NCBI RefSeq assembly: GCF_000003605.2
Contig: NW_003106594.1
Location: 166,027-201,138, forward strand
Direction of reading: 5' to 3'
Length of the DNA stretch: 35,112 nucleotides
From: Saccoglossus kowalevskii
Lineage: Eukaryota; Hemichordata; Enteropneusta; Harrimaniidae
Shown here: positions 12,153 to 25,017 of the stretch, piece by piece
Layout of the letters: every line of letters begins with the position of its first letter
How positions within the stretch are numbered: position 1 is the first letter of the stretch
Notes under the pieces: generated by a model
What the model was told of the DNA's origin: nothing
Database searches by the model: none
What the model saw: the letters and a program-made list of their open reading frames with translations, nothing else
Position numbers and translations under genes: made by a program

Positions 12153-12671
12153 CTCAGCTGAGATAGCTCCGCTGTTAGCAAGGCACATTTCAATTAAAGA
12201 ACTGACGATATCATTAGAAAATGAACAATATGTATAGTATGTATAGCAATCGGACTTGCTGTTTTCAACAAGAATTCAAAAATATCACTTTTTACCAAAA
12301 ATGACAAAGATATTCACCAAAATTATGGAATTTAAGATATCATCACGAAATGAACAAATCTGAGAAAAGGACACATGTAGCATCTATATATGCAATATCA
12401 AAGCAATTGGACTTGCGGGTTTTAACAAGAAGTCAAAAATATCACTTTTTACCAAAAATTACAAAAATATTCACCGAAATTAGAGAATTGAAGATATCAT
12501 GAAATGAACAAATCTAAGAGAGGTATACCCCAGGTATATACACACCAAGTATCCAAAGCATTCAGGCTTGTAGTTTTCAAGAAGAAGTCGAAAGAGTAAA
12601 ACATTGAGACGGACGACGACGGACAATCACTCGTATGATAAGCTCCGCTCGACAAAGTCGACAGTGGAGCT
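12153..12671 (+). mobile_element. Non-autonomous element with ~156 bp tandem units and 3' hairpin (Helentron/HINE-like architecture)
   Basis: The left end holds the palindrome CTCAGCTGAG and AGCTCCGCTGTTAGC. Then come units starting CAATCGGACTTG (12247), CAATTGGACTTG (12404) and a partial CATTCAGGCTTG (12559), each with AATATCACTTTTTACC and GATATCAT words. GACGGACGACGACGGACAA follows, then a terminal hairpin AGCTCCGCTCGAC...GTCGACAGTGGAGCT (12641-12671) whose arms repeat the left-end AGCTCC word. No coding capacity. The assignment to Helentron-like elements rests on layout only. Confidence 0.7.
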
Positions 12672-15103
12672 AAACATGTAAGACAGTCAATGAAAGCTGG
12701 AAATCTGACAGCCAACTTGTTCAAAAAACAAGAATTGAACTGACAGAATTTAAATGTCTACTACAAAACACAACACTATTATTAAATCTGGCAGATTGGA
12801 CCTCCCACTGGTGTGTGAAGCGCCACTCAGAAAAAAATCAATTCCTGAGCACTTTGGTTATCATACAAGTCCAGCACATGTATGAGACTCAATTTACTTG
12901 TACGTGACAAGGCTGCGTATGGAATTTCACTCAGCCATAAATATTCACATTCAGCTACAGGAAATGATTTTTTTTTTTGAGACAGACTACATTAATACAT
13001 TGTGGTAATTTTTTTAATTCCGCTGTTACTTTAAGCAACTTTCTGGCTCTGGTATAAATATTCAAATTCTGCTGCAAGGGCGGTTGAGTTCACCATGTGA
13101 ACCAGGAAACCAGTGAACAAAATGAGAGCTTGATATCAACTCCCCATTCTCACATGTAAACCACCAGATAACATTATAACTTGAAACTGGTATATTGAAA
13201 ACCCACAAGCTCACCTAAACGAGGCAAATATTCTAACAAAGTTTTTTAGAACATGCATAATTTAATACTGAAAAATGTTATAATACTTGAAAACAGCGTC
13301 TAAACTTATTTCAGAAAACAAGTTTAAATTTTTGTCATTTATCTCATGTAAGGGCATGTACAAATCCTTTTATGTTGCTGCGAAACATCAACAGGAGGTT
13401 GTAGAATTCTCCCTCCTGCCTAAATTACATGTAATGTGTACACTTCAACATCCCACAGTCAATATTGGAACATTGTACATTATTATTTCATAGATTATTC
13501 AATTTTTTTTTACTTTCGTCATAAAAAAAAAAGTAACATGTAAATACTGCCTAACCTATTATGTTATTTTGGAGTACATTATGAAAATATTGATTATATT
13601 AAGAGAAATAAATAGTCTAGAATAAAAAATTCAATAATAATGGTTTATTATAGCTGTATAGCATAATAAATGATCACAGCAGTGGAAGTAAACGCTTCCC
13701 CGTACCGAGTTATAATCATGTACGTTTCTACAAGTCATATAATCACCATTTGCAAAAAGGATCAGACCTGTCAAGTGTCAGATTAACCTTCCAAATATAT
13801 TAGTTAAATCAGTTAATACTAATTTGAAGTTAATACATACATGATACGTCTGGAGATTACGCTATTCTATATATATATATATACATGTACATCTGTACAA
13901 CAGGTAAAACATAAATAATGTATATTTAATTTTTTTTAATTATCATATTCACACAGGAGATAAAAAAACAATCCACATAATTCAACTGTAATTTTTTTGT
14001 ACACCAATTATTGTCCTATCTTCTACATAGTGTTTAATTTTTTATATAATTTTTTATATAATTTTATATAATTTTTTATATAATTTTTTATAATTTTTAG
14101 CTGCATTTTTGACACTAATTACATACTTTTTATTCCACAAGATACTGAGCCTCCATGTACCAAATGTGTAAATACAGACTGAAATGCAAGAATACATGCA
14201 TTTAGTGCACATTTATTTTAATTTCCTTAATGGATGGAAATAAAATACCAGTATCTTGTGTCTATGTGGTGTTGAAATGCATAGCATGATTATTCTATCA
14301 CTTTGCCCAGCGTGGATTCATTTAACAAAGGTTATTTGGGCTCTGTCGGTAAATGCATCAAATCGTTAAAAAAAATATGAGCAAAAGACATTGCATTTAT
14401 TTCTCACTCTAGGAAAAAAAAGAATCATTTATCGATATATAATTTGTGTGTAGTTTGTATTTTTTAGTTTTTTTTTAGTTTTCTTGTGGTGACATCCAAA
14501 TATAACATAAATGGTATACGAGTTTCAGGTACAATACACACAGTTGTGTAAATGTCAGTCATACAAAGTACACAATATAAAGACTATTGAAGAGTGATGC
14601 TGTTATTAATATCAACAGAACAAAGTCAATACAAATATAACAAAATCAAATTACAATTCTATAATTATGTGAATTTATGATACACGAGACACTTTTTTAA
14701 ACACAGATTTCAATGCATTGATATTTAAATTTAATCCTATTTAGATAATTTTGGATTTCGTGTATCTAATCCAATCTAATCTAATTCCAGCGGCGCGGCA
14801 TTACATGTAGCAAGCTCACCGGGCAATAACCGATCATGACAATCTCACAATCAAAACCCTAGTCACATCGACTACCAATATTTGCATGTACGTTAATTTC
14901 CTTCTCTGTTTGCCCAACAATGCATGCTCAGCATGTGAAAATCAAATAATACAAGTTGCTGTTATTAAGTGATGCTTAATGAAATTGATGAAAGTGTTCA
15001 TAAGGGAAATAGATGTAAGTGATTCTGAACCACTGCTCGGGGTATTAATATTGTGTACAGTATAACCACAATGGATTACCTTGTGATATAGGCTGATTTG
15101 TAA
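12672..15103. other. Gene-free AT-rich DNA
   Basis: Holds a low-complexity ATAATTTTTTAT array (separate entry). The forward frame 13287-13493 shows no domain. Nothing else recognised. Confidence 0.45.
14034..14099. repeat. AT-only minisatellite, ATAATTTTTTAT-like units
   Basis: About five units of 11-14 bases with slippage variants. Confidence 0.85.
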
Positions 15104-15458
15104 TACTGTAAAACATGTTGATAAAGCGACATACTAGTTTAGAGAATTGTGGTAAAATGACGTAATAGCGAAATGTTGATTTAGTGAATCTCTCGTCTTT
15201 GTTGATTTCCTGTTTTCACAATACTTGTCTGTCGCCTGCCAAAACAAATGCGCAGTTATCACCTCCATAAAAACAAAGAAAAATTTAAGTGTAATTAGGA
15301 AGCGCTCCAGATATTATGTTGTGTGGAGAATAAGACATTGTTTGGCCGCCATTTTGAATTTATAATGAAGTCATTGGCGACATCTTAAATTAGCGAATTA
15401 GTTCTCTCACTATATTCGCTAAAAAGACATGCTTGTGAAAAAGACATGTTTTACAGTA
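15104..15458. mobile_element. MITE, TACTGTAAAA family, 355 bp with perfect 15 bp inverted ends
   Basis: TACTGTAAAACATGT (15104-15118) and ACATGTTTTACAGTA (15444-15458) are exact inverted copies. Counting the outer TA as target duplication gives a 13 bp terminal repeat CTGTAAAACATGT, as in Tc1/mariner-derived MITEs. The interior has TAGCGAA and TTCGCTAA words on opposite strands and no coding frame. Confidence 0.88.
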
Positions 15459-18214
15459 TTTGGCAGTGTGTGAAACAACTTTCATTTTTGTATAATTTTA
15501 CAACGTAAATTCCGATAGAATGTAATGTGCATATTTTTTGTGATCATTTCTCTTTCATCATTGTAAAATTGTTGTAGAACTCAATGACTATCCAACTCAT
15601 TTTACAATTTAAATCTACCAAAAAAGAAGTACTATATCCCCGGCCCTAATCTGGCACATGGTATACCCAAATTGTCATTGCCAAAAATTTAACCAGGAAT
15701 GGATTGTGTGGTACTCAAGAATGGGTTTCGAGGTAACCAATGATGGGTCATGTCGAAAACCAGGAATTGTTGTTATAGACAAGCTTGTTATAGTTTCGCT
15801 TCAAACACCAAAATTCTTTCATAAATCTGCGTAATTTGTTTCCATATTCCTTTCAAATTCTTTTATCAAATTCAATACATGCATCTAGTCAGAAGTAAAA
15901 TTACAGAAAAATTGGAAAAGTACCTTTGTGGTTTTAATAATTGATCGACTACTCAGTCTTTTTTTTCATTAAAATCTCAAATACCAATTTCTACATTGCC
16001 AGAACAAAATGGAAACTAAAACAATATCGATTTTATGAGCTCATTTGCATACAGAGATTTACTCATGACATTTATTGTCGAGTTCAAAGTGAATTTATAA
16101 GATTAAGTTATTAATTTAAGGTGGTTCTAGTTCATCTAATATACTCTGAACTGAAGGAAAAATATGCGTGAATATATTGAAACCATTTACATTTCTGAGC
16201 ATGATTGTGGCGATCAACTCGCATAATATTCTAGCTTTGTTACTACATGACAGAAGTACAGTGGAGGGCAGAAAACTGTACCTAACAATTTGTAAATACC
16301 AACCATCAGCTTTTACATGCTTTCACGTGACAAAGTGCCTACTTATTATTAAACTTGTTTATGAACTTAAACTTACTAATACTAACTCACGAAGATGTTA
16401 CAATGCCATTTCTGGAATGAATAATTTGAAATTTTTGATTTATAAAAAATTATTTAGGATTTATTACACTCAAGTTACAGTTTAAAATATTTTATTGGCA
16501 TAAGGGACGCTCACCGTGTCCCACCAAAGCTGCACTACCCAAGAAAAAACAGTGAACATAACAATAGGCGATTCACACTCTGCATGGTGACATGACATGA
16601 AACAGTAGAATAAACACAAAGAGAAATAAAACCTTGATAACGTCCCAAGCTTTATGCCCCACACTGTGTACGAGGGCAGTTGACTAAATATAAATCCTCT
16701 ATAGATTACAATACATGACTTAATTAGTGAGTTTCCAAAAATAGACTTCCGGGGAATACAGGTGACAGGGACGAAGCAGGAAACTCTAGAATTAATTACA
16801 TTTTCATAAACCCAATAAAACATGTTTTTATGACTTATTCTGTTCAGGTTGTCAGACATCTCCACATATGGAAGCCCGACTGGGAGTTGAAATGATGTGC
16901 AGCGGATCATCATCATTCATCTAAACTGCATCCGAAGAGGATCAAATCTCTCAAGTGACATTGACTTGACACTGAGCCATCGTGATATTAATAGCCAAAC
17001 TATATTATCATACGATAGAGTTGTTCTCACAAAAGCCTGCTCTCCGGCAAAATAAGACTTGATATAATTTAACAGGGTTGTCATTTATTTTCATTCTGCA
17101 TCATAACTGGAACACAGCTAAACACAGAATAGTGAAGAACTTCTAGTCTACATATGACAATAAAAGCAAGGATTTATATTTATAATTATTTGTTTTATGG
17201 ACATTTATAAAATATTATAAACATATTATAAAAATATTTGAGCTTCATTGAAAATCCGGAAAATGTCGTCCATTGGCTATAGAAGCCAACTGGTAATTGA
17301 GTCTTTGTAGGTTGCCTTCAGTCATTGGCCGAATTACAGCCATTCATCTTAAACGCATTGTCATTGGTCTAGTGATTTACAACCACCATTTAAATTTTAT
17401 AAATATTTATATAAAACAAATTCATGCCATCATGAAATGCACAGTAACTACAGTGTATAATATGAATGTCAAAAACTTTTCTGCCAAATTTTGGTGCAAA
17501 TGGGTTTATGTTCTTCTGAAATTTTTTCGGGGAAGGGCCACTCGAGTAAAAGTTGGGAAACAACCTTTGAAAATGAGGTTTTCCCTCGTAAAAAATGTTG
17601 ATAAAGACCATTTTCATGCACAAGTTGGACGCAAATTCGAAATTTACACCCTAAATCTCACTTTATATGTAAATCTTTGAAGAGTTTGTTTTTAGTAAAC
17701 ATTTTATTTTTTGCAATTTATATTTGTTGATGTGTTAATTGGTTGAAAATTAACCTTAATAAATACACAAATAGTGTGATACGCCAAACCAAAAATATTT
17801 ACCTTCAATTAAGATTATTTACTGTCAAGCTTACATAGTCAATTTTTGCCCCTCCCCCTCAAACTAACAAACTGAATTTAAAATTATTATATGATGGTAT
17901 TAAATAATATTTTCAATATAAGTTTAGATTGTGAGCTATATTAAAATCAGGGAGTGATTGATAAGAGAGGAAATAATATGAACACTCTGCATTAATGCTC
18001 CTATTCATTTCAAGAAATATACTCTATCAATGCCATTAATAGAATAAAACTTCAGATATGAAATATCTTTTACTGAAATCTCAGGAAATGGAAAGTAGTC
18101 ATCAATCATATAAGTGCTTTGCCTTTTTTTTTTTTGTCTCCATTTTCAGTGCTCAAAAAAATAATATATGCATCATATTTAAATGAGCTAGTATTAATAA
18201 GTAAAATTAGTTTG
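15459..18214. other. Gene-free DNA with the longest chance open frames
   Basis: Open frames of 105 codons (16168-16485, plus), 144 codons (16482-16916, minus) and 127 codons (17297-17680, plus) occur. None shows a domain, signal, repeat or family motif, and flanking splice signals were not convincing. Treated as non-coding. Confidence 0.4.
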
Positions 18215-18305
18215 CTTCTATAAGAGATGTGCTTTGAATAGAACTAAAGTCTGTAGTATTATAACAAACCAGCACACAATAAATGCAATTTTAGCATTAG
18301 TGATT

Positions 18306-18975
18306 ATATTAGAGAAGTGTTTATAATATTCATGACAGTCAAGGAAATTTGCGTGTACATGTAGACTCATAGTTTATATTTCAACTGTTTAAGGAACACC
18401 CCGTACAAAATCTGTGAAATTCATGACATTTCATAGCGGAGTATAATATTTGAAATCCAACACCACGTTGTAATGGCAACTTTTGCAAACATTTTATTAA
18501 CCAAATTCTACAAAATGCCAAATTCAGTTGCAAAAAATTAAACAGTTTTCAGTACAAATTTATGGTCATGTGTTTGCATGGTCTAGCAGATGACGTTGAA
18601 TTAACATATTTCCTAAAGGAGGTTTATGTGCAAATTCTATTAGAGAAGTGTTTTGAATATTCATGAGTTTTATTGTTACGACAGTCAATGAAATTTACGT
18701 GTATGTCGGCTATCTCATAGATTGCATTTCAATTGTGCATAGCACATGCAATGAAAGACCATGTAGTCCTAGTTATTACATAGCAGTGTTTAATCTCTGA
18801 AATCCAACACCACAGAGTGTTGTCGACATTTGCAAAATTTTTTATTCACAAAATGCCATAAAATCCTAAAATTTTAGCTGTGAAAAATTAAATGATTTTC
18901 AGTGCCAATAGATGATTGTGTGTGTGCATGGTCCTTCAGATGATGTCTAGGATTTCGTAAACAAAGTTTATTAAT
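18306..18975 (+). repeat. Tandem duplication, two ~331 bp units
   Basis: ATTAGAGAAGTG recurs at 18308 and 18639. Both units then share CAGTCAAGGAAATTTGCGTGT / CAGTCAATGAAATTTACGTGT, GAAATCCAACACCAC, AAATGCCA and TTTTCAGT.C words in the same order, with roughly 70 percent identity by eye. A fragment of another unit start (TAAGAGATGTGCTTTGAATA) lies near 18220. Confidence 0.8.
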
Positions 18976-21209
18976 ATTTTAAGCATACAGTATTTTTACT
19001 ACTTTGTTGGTATTTCTCAAAAATGATATAGACTTTGCGTATGCTGGTTTCTATTTTAATCTCTATTCGTTTCAAAATGTCACGATTGAATGTAATCCAA
19101 TGACTGAGTATACTTCTGCAGAGCTATTTGCATTAATAGTAAATTTTCAAATGCTCAAGTTGGATTAATACATCATATTTCACAAAACATGAGGAGAATT
19201 TACTATTACATGTTTTTTGACAAAATGATGTAGATTTGTGTAAACAAACTATATAATTTACATGAATAGTACAAATTGAATGGGACCAACAACAAACTTT
19301 GTAAGATGCTGAAATAAAATAATTAATTGTTATGCTTTGGAGATATTATTCATGTGATACACACTAAAAAGAACTTTAACATGAGAAACAGTGTCCACTT
19401 CAAGCAACATAGTCCTTTATAACATCAATAATACAATTTCAACAGTTAATAATACAAGAATTATTATGTTACCGTATAAAGTAAGAGCGCAATTACAGTA
19501 ATATCAGCTAGCTTTCTTTCCTGTCACTAATAATTTCATGTTTTGTTGTATTTTGCAATATTACTCTATTTTGACATCTTAGTGCGTAATATTCATTTGC
19601 AAACAGGAATTCCATTCTCAGAACTTACATCACAGCCAGGTTGTTGGCTACGCTAGAATAAAGAAATAACTCATATTTGGACCCATCAGTGTATTTATAG
19701 TTACAGAGACACTTTGGCAACATTTTAACTAAATTTTGGGTTTATAGTTTTCAGCAGTTTTCGTGCATCATAACAATAAATAGGCAAGCAGTGTGGCAGT
19801 TCAGTGCAGAATATGAATTCATTGCTTGGTCCCTGTAAGTTTTTGGAGAATATTAGAAACTGCGAAATCCTCAAATGTGGTGAAATCCTCAAAAATGGTG
19901 AAAATCTCAAATTAGTGATGAATGAATAAAACTATGGAGAAGAACGTCATTATTCAAACTATTTTTTTGTTGGAATTTATCACTCTGCTGAGGTCAAATG
20001 TCAACAAAAAGTATTACAGGTCTTAATGTCACTGCAACTGCATGATACATGTGATAAAAATATATATCATGTCTGGTTTCTTCACAAATATGAGAAAAAG
20101 TATTAAACACATTGTAGGGTGAATAAAAACATAAATGTATGCAATATTTACTCTGCTGACATTTAAATAACAGCTAATATAATCAAGAGTTTGCATATTT
20201 GTACACATCAATGGAATTACTTTTCTGAGTAAAACACAAAAATAACTTTAATTATTTTTTTAGAATGGGATTTTAGTGACTGGCAGAGTGGATGATCAGG
20301 TGTTAAAATATTATCTACGAATCCGCTCAGGAAGTGAAATTATATACTATTAAAATAAACTATATAATATGATACAAGTTTTGAATGTATTAGATCATGA
20401 TTCAGGTGTATTAGATAATAATTTAATTGACAGAACATATGACAATATACACACTACATATAACTCACTATACAGGATATACATGAGTATATTACTGCAC
20501 CAGATGACAGTTTCCAATAGTGAAACTATTATATCTCCTAAATATACATTATTGTAATGTCAGTTACCACATGTGACAGAGCCATTGTGACCATGCTATT
20601 CCAGTGTTCATCAGACACAGACCTTTCTAACACAAGCACAAGTTAAACGCCATATTCTATAATTCCCCAACAACGTACCGTATGGGATGAATTAGGCCAG
20701 TGGCTGAATTCAGTGGAATTGCCATTAAATCCGTGGCACAACCTTAAACAGACCATTTTCATTTACAACGAATACCTCTAATATCATCCTAGAAGCCAAA
20801 CCAATTCACAATATTTAGTGCTCTCATTATTTTTACGCATACCATGAACAGACCTTGAGCACCAAAGATAAAATACATTTAATATTTCATACGAAAATTT
20901 AACTCACAGATAGATCATTAATTAACAATTTAATCCATTACCCATTTTTGACAACACAACATCTACTCTTGAAAGCCATTTATGAAGTTCCTGAAAATTC
21001 TTTCCTTCATTTCAAATATACTTTCCTAATTTGCATAGTACAAATTCCAGACAACCAAATATTTTTTTTCTCGAATCAAATTTTTTACATTTATAAAATT
21101 TTGAGACCACAGAATTTGTTTTATTCCTCTATCTTAATAGCTCACAAACCATGATTATAGAACAAGAGAAATCAAAGAAAGCTTAGAAAGAACTCCCATG
21201 TGCTGAGAG
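18976..21209. other. Gene-free AT-rich DNA
   Basis: Contains a small tandem repeat (19861-19910). The open frames at 19725-19910, 20029-20211, 20369-20557 and 20948-21154 look random. Confidence 0.45.
19861..19910 (+). repeat. Short tandem repeat, ~19 bp units
   Basis: GGTGAAATCCTCAAA-like units occur about three times with small changes. Confidence 0.7.
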
Positions 21210-21500
21210 TATTGGAGACACATTAAATATAATTCGAAATTACTTAGCTGAAAACTAATTATGCAAATCAGAAAATTAATATGACCAGATTTGAGTGTAA
21301 AACTAATGAGGTCTGCGCAATGTAACAGAAAATCTATGTCTCCAAGTTTAATTGAAATGTGATTAGAACCAAAAAATTATGAATTATTATGCTTATTAGG
21401 GAATTAATATGAACAGATTTTTACCCCAAACTAATTAGGTTTGTACATTTTCCTAGAGCATCTTTGTACTAAGTTTCATTGAAATGGAATAATTAGTGCC
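21210..21500 (+). repeat. Left part of an octamer-bearing tandem repeat array
   Basis: Two diverged units share AATTATGCAAAT, AATTAATATG, CAAGTTT.ATTGAAATG and TCTATG boxes in the same order as the array at 23181-24045. They are older-looking than the right-hand units. Confidence 0.75.
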
Positions 21501-22248
21501 GAGAAAACTTCAAAACTTCGACCCCTCTAAAAATTCGAACGCCTGTTTATTTGCCGGGTTTCGGTGTTTTATTTACCTACAAATTTTCGACTCCACTAAA
21601 AATTGCCGACTCATTCTTATTCGAAAATTGCGACCAGTTTTAGTTTTCCCCCAAACGAAAAAAAAAAAACGATGTGAGCGTTCAAACGGGACCTTCCTTG
21701 AAGGCATGAATCCGGGTTTCTGATTGACTGAGAGATTTTTATTTTATTGGTAACGAAAATATATTCTAAATAAACGAAGTTTCAAATAAAAACGAACACA
21801 AAAATCTCGGCATGCTGCGTTTCTGAATTACACCTTAAAAGTCCCATTTTATTTTCTTAAATCCCATTTTATTTTTTAATCCAAGGGCGAATTTACGGCA
21901 GAATTTGGTCCCTCAAATAAGGGACACGTGAGCTTTGATTCTAACCGGATACATTGCACTGGGTCGGGGAGATAGTTTGCTAAACTTCCATGCATCTTTT
22001 GTCCAATGGGTACCTGTACTTCGAACATTCGCAAGTTTTTCTAGGTAGTGCAAGACAGCTTTGTCTTTTGACCTATTAGTTTTGTGCTGACCTCTTCTCC
22101 GCGTCTTGGTGTTTTGTTTTGCTTGTCATAATACTCACTGATTGATGACTTTGTTTAGATTTTGAGTTACAACTCGGCCACGACCTTTGCTTTTACCGTG
22201 AAACATGAGGAAGTTTACGTCAATTGACGGACATTGCATTTTTTAAAA
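21501..22248. other. Unclassified sequence abutting the gap, possible nested insertion
   Basis: Sits between the two parts of the tandem array but does not resemble it. Two related words, TTCGACCCCTCTAAAAATT and TTTTCGACTCCACTAAAAATT, lie near 21516 and 21585. TCCCATTTTATTTT occurs twice near 21842-21873. The right end runs into the N gap, so its limit is unknown. No coding frame supported. Confidence 0.5.
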
Positions 22249-23180
22249 NNNNNNNNNNNNNNNNNNNNNNNNNNNNNNNNNNNNNNNNNNNNNNNNNNNN
22301 NNNNNNNNNNNNNNNNNNNNNNNNNNNNNNNNNNNNNNNNNNNNNNNNNNNNNNNNNNNNNNNNNNNNNNNNNNNNNNNNNNNNNNNNNNNNNNNNNNNN
22401 NNNNNNNNNNNNNNNNNNNNNNNNNNNNNNNNNNNNNNNNNNNNNNNNNNNNNNNNNNNNNNNNNNNNNNNNNNNNNNNNNNNNNNNNNNNNNNNNNNNN
22501 NNNNNNNNNNNNNNNNNNNNNNNNNNNNNNNNNNNNNNNNNNNNNNNNNNNNNNNNNNNNNNNNNNNNNNNNNNNNNNNNNNNNNNNNNNNNNNNNNNNN
22601 NNNNNNNNNNNNNNNNNNNNNNNNNNNNNNNNNNNNNNNNNNNNNNNNNNNNNNNNNNNNNNNNNNNNNNNNNNNNNNNNNNNNNNNNNNNNNNNNNNNN
22701 NNNNNNNNNNNNNNNNNNNNNNNNNNNNNNNNNNNNNNNNNNNNNNNNNNNNNNNNNNNNNNNNNNNNNNNNNNNNNNNNNNNNNNNNNNNNNNNNNNNN
22801 NNNNNNNNNNNNNNNNNNNNNNNNNNNNNNNNNNNNNNNNNNNNNNNNNNNNNNNNNNNNNNNNNNNNNNNNNNNNNNNNNNNNNNNNNNNNNNNNNNNN
22901 NNNNNNNNNNNNNNNNNNNNNNNNNNNNNNNNNNNNNNNNNNNNNNNNNNNNNNNNNNNNNNNNNNNNNNNNNNNNNNNNNNNNNNNNNNNNNNNNNNNN
23001 NNNNNNNNNNNNNNNNNNNNNNNNNNNNNNNNNNNNNNNNNNNNNNNNNNNNNNNNNNNNNNNNNNNNNNNNNNNNNNNNNNNNNNNNNNNNNNNNNNNN
23101 NNNNNNNNNNNNNNNNNNNNNNNNNNNNNNNNNNNNNNNNNNNNNNNNNNNNNNNNNNNNNNNNNNNNNNNNNNNNNNNN
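22249..23180. other. Assembly gap (932 N)
   Basis: All bases are N. The two long forward frames crossing it exist only because N contains no stop codon. It may hide more repeat units. Confidence 0.99.
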
Positions 23181-24173
23181 ATTATTTACCCTAAAACTAA
23201 TCAGGTCTCTGCATAGTCCTAAAGGATCTATGTACCAAGTTTCATTGAAATGCGATCATTAGTACTTGAGATACCCGTGGAAAAGCTGAAAATTAACTAA
23301 TTATGCAAATTAGGTGATTAATATGCACAAATATTTATCGAAAACAATCAATCTCTGCATAGTCCTTGAGTATGTAAGTACCAAGTTTCATTGAAATGTA
23401 ATGCTAACTACTTATATCAAATGCTGAAAATTAATTAATTATGCAAATTAGGTAATTAATATGTACTGATATTACCATAAAAACTATCAGGTCTGTGCAG
23501 TGTCGTATGACATCTATGTACCAAGTTTCATGAAATGTGATGATTAGTACTTGAGATATCAGTGGAAAAACCGAAAATTGACTAATCATTATGCAAATTA
23601 GGTAATTAGTATCCACGGATTATTACCAAAAACTAATCAAAACCTAGCATTAGTTCAGAGCATCTATGTACCAAGTTTCATCAAAATCCAATGAGTGGTT
23701 GTTTAGATATCAGTGGAACAGTCATGGAACCACTAAAAAATAGCTAATTATCATGCAAATTAGGTAATTAATATGCACGGATTTTTACCAAAAATTAATC
23801 AAATCTGCACATATGTTCAGAGCATCTATGTACCAAGTTTCATCAAAATCCAATGAGTGGTTCTTTAGATATCAGTGGAACAGTCATAGAACAGCTAAAA
23901 ATTAGCTAATTATCATGCAAATTAGGTAATTAACGAGCATGGATTTTTACCAAAACCTAATCAAATCTGCGCATTGGCCCAGAGCATCTATGCACCAAGT
24001 TTCATCAAAAACCGATGTATGGTTCTTGAGATAGCAGTGGAACAGTCGGACACACATACACACACACACACACATACATACACACATACATACACACACA
24101 CATACACACACACATACAGACACACTAACTGCAAAGACTCCCATTTTGTGCTTCGCACATGGGAGTCAAAAAA
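23181..24173 (+). mobile_element. Non-autonomous element: ~140-162 bp tandem units, CA microsatellite and 3' hairpin (Helentron/pearl-like architecture)
   Basis: ACCAAGTTTCAT recurs at 23234, 23380, 23520, 23670, 23832 and 23994, giving spacings of 146, 140, 150, 162 and 162. Between these boxes lie ATGCAAATTAGGTAATTAATA and ACGGATTTTTACCAAAA-type words. The three rightmost units resemble one another most. The array ends CAGTCGGACACACA, then a CA/CATA microsatellite (24049-24125), ACTGCAAAG and a hairpin GACTCCCAT-TTT-GTGC-TTC-GCAC-ATGGGAGTC (24136-24167) followed by AAAAAACTAA. The tail also occurs alone at 152-274. No coding capacity. Confidence 0.8.
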
Positions 24174-25017
24174 CTAATTTTTGTTTCAGTAAGACAACCC
24201 TACCTATTTACATGTTAACCAATAACAGCTTTGTTTGAAAGGTAATGTTTTACAGCCACTGTTATTGAATTCAGAAAATAAACAGTTGTCATTATCAATT
24301 TCTGTAAAGCGAAAAATTCTTCATCACATCAAAAATAATATTTCTTCAAGGAGGGAAGGGGCCTTAGGTTTCTGCATTGAACTAGAACTATAAGTTCCAC
24401 TCACAAAGATTATGGAGGTTATCGACACCATCTTCAAAAGTCATGTCATGTACATCTTGATAAGGAGCCTTTTAGTAAAAATGGATAAAGATCCAAAAAC
24501 ACTCACTTGAGAGCAAAAATGAACTTAAACAAACTAAATCGCATCAACTTCGCATGACCCAAAGAAAAAAGGTTTGTTTGTTTGTTGAGTCTTATACTAG
24601 TAGGCAACAAGGTGGGTTCTCATTAAAATAAATATTCCCCGTAGTCGTCAGGTGGGTATGTATTATTGAAAGTGTTGTGGTCTCGTTGTGAGAATAATTA
24701 CCATTTTGGTTTGGTATTATAAAGACTACATAAATGGCTCCAGTGGGGGTAGCCATTTTGGAATATTTTACGAATAAATTAGGAATTTAGATTCCAAATT
24801 AGATTTTACGAGTTTGTGAAAGTACAGAGGTTAAATAACCATAATAAATAATGATGGCGAGTGACAGTATTGTGAAAACACATAAAAATTCAATTACGGA
24901 ATAGATACATGTACAAGCTGTGTTTAATAAAACAAATGTAAGAGTAGGATGTGAATGTGTAGTGTGTTCGCACACTGTATTAAGTAGGGTAAAAGATGTT
25001 TATATGCAATATTCATG
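24174..25017. other. Gene-free DNA
   Basis: No exon or repeat recognised. Confidence 0.45.

Noticed and set aside
16482-16916. 144-codon minus-strand open frame, longest real-sequence frame outside minisatellites
   Set aside because: No domain, no family motif, random-looking composition with many Cys, Phe and Ser, and no convincing splice signals or neighbours. A chance frame of this size is plausible in 35 kb read in six frames.
17297-17680. 127-codon forward frame overlapping a 77-codon reverse frame
   Set aside because: No recognisable domain and AT-rich codon composition like the flanks.
19628-19650. ATCACAGCCAG, identical to the start of the miR-2 family
   Set aside because: The rest of the mature sequence does not match, and the flanks do not fold into a precursor with an opposing arm.
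22224-23262. Two forward open frames of more than 300 codons
   Set aside because: They are almost entirely N bases; the gap creates them.
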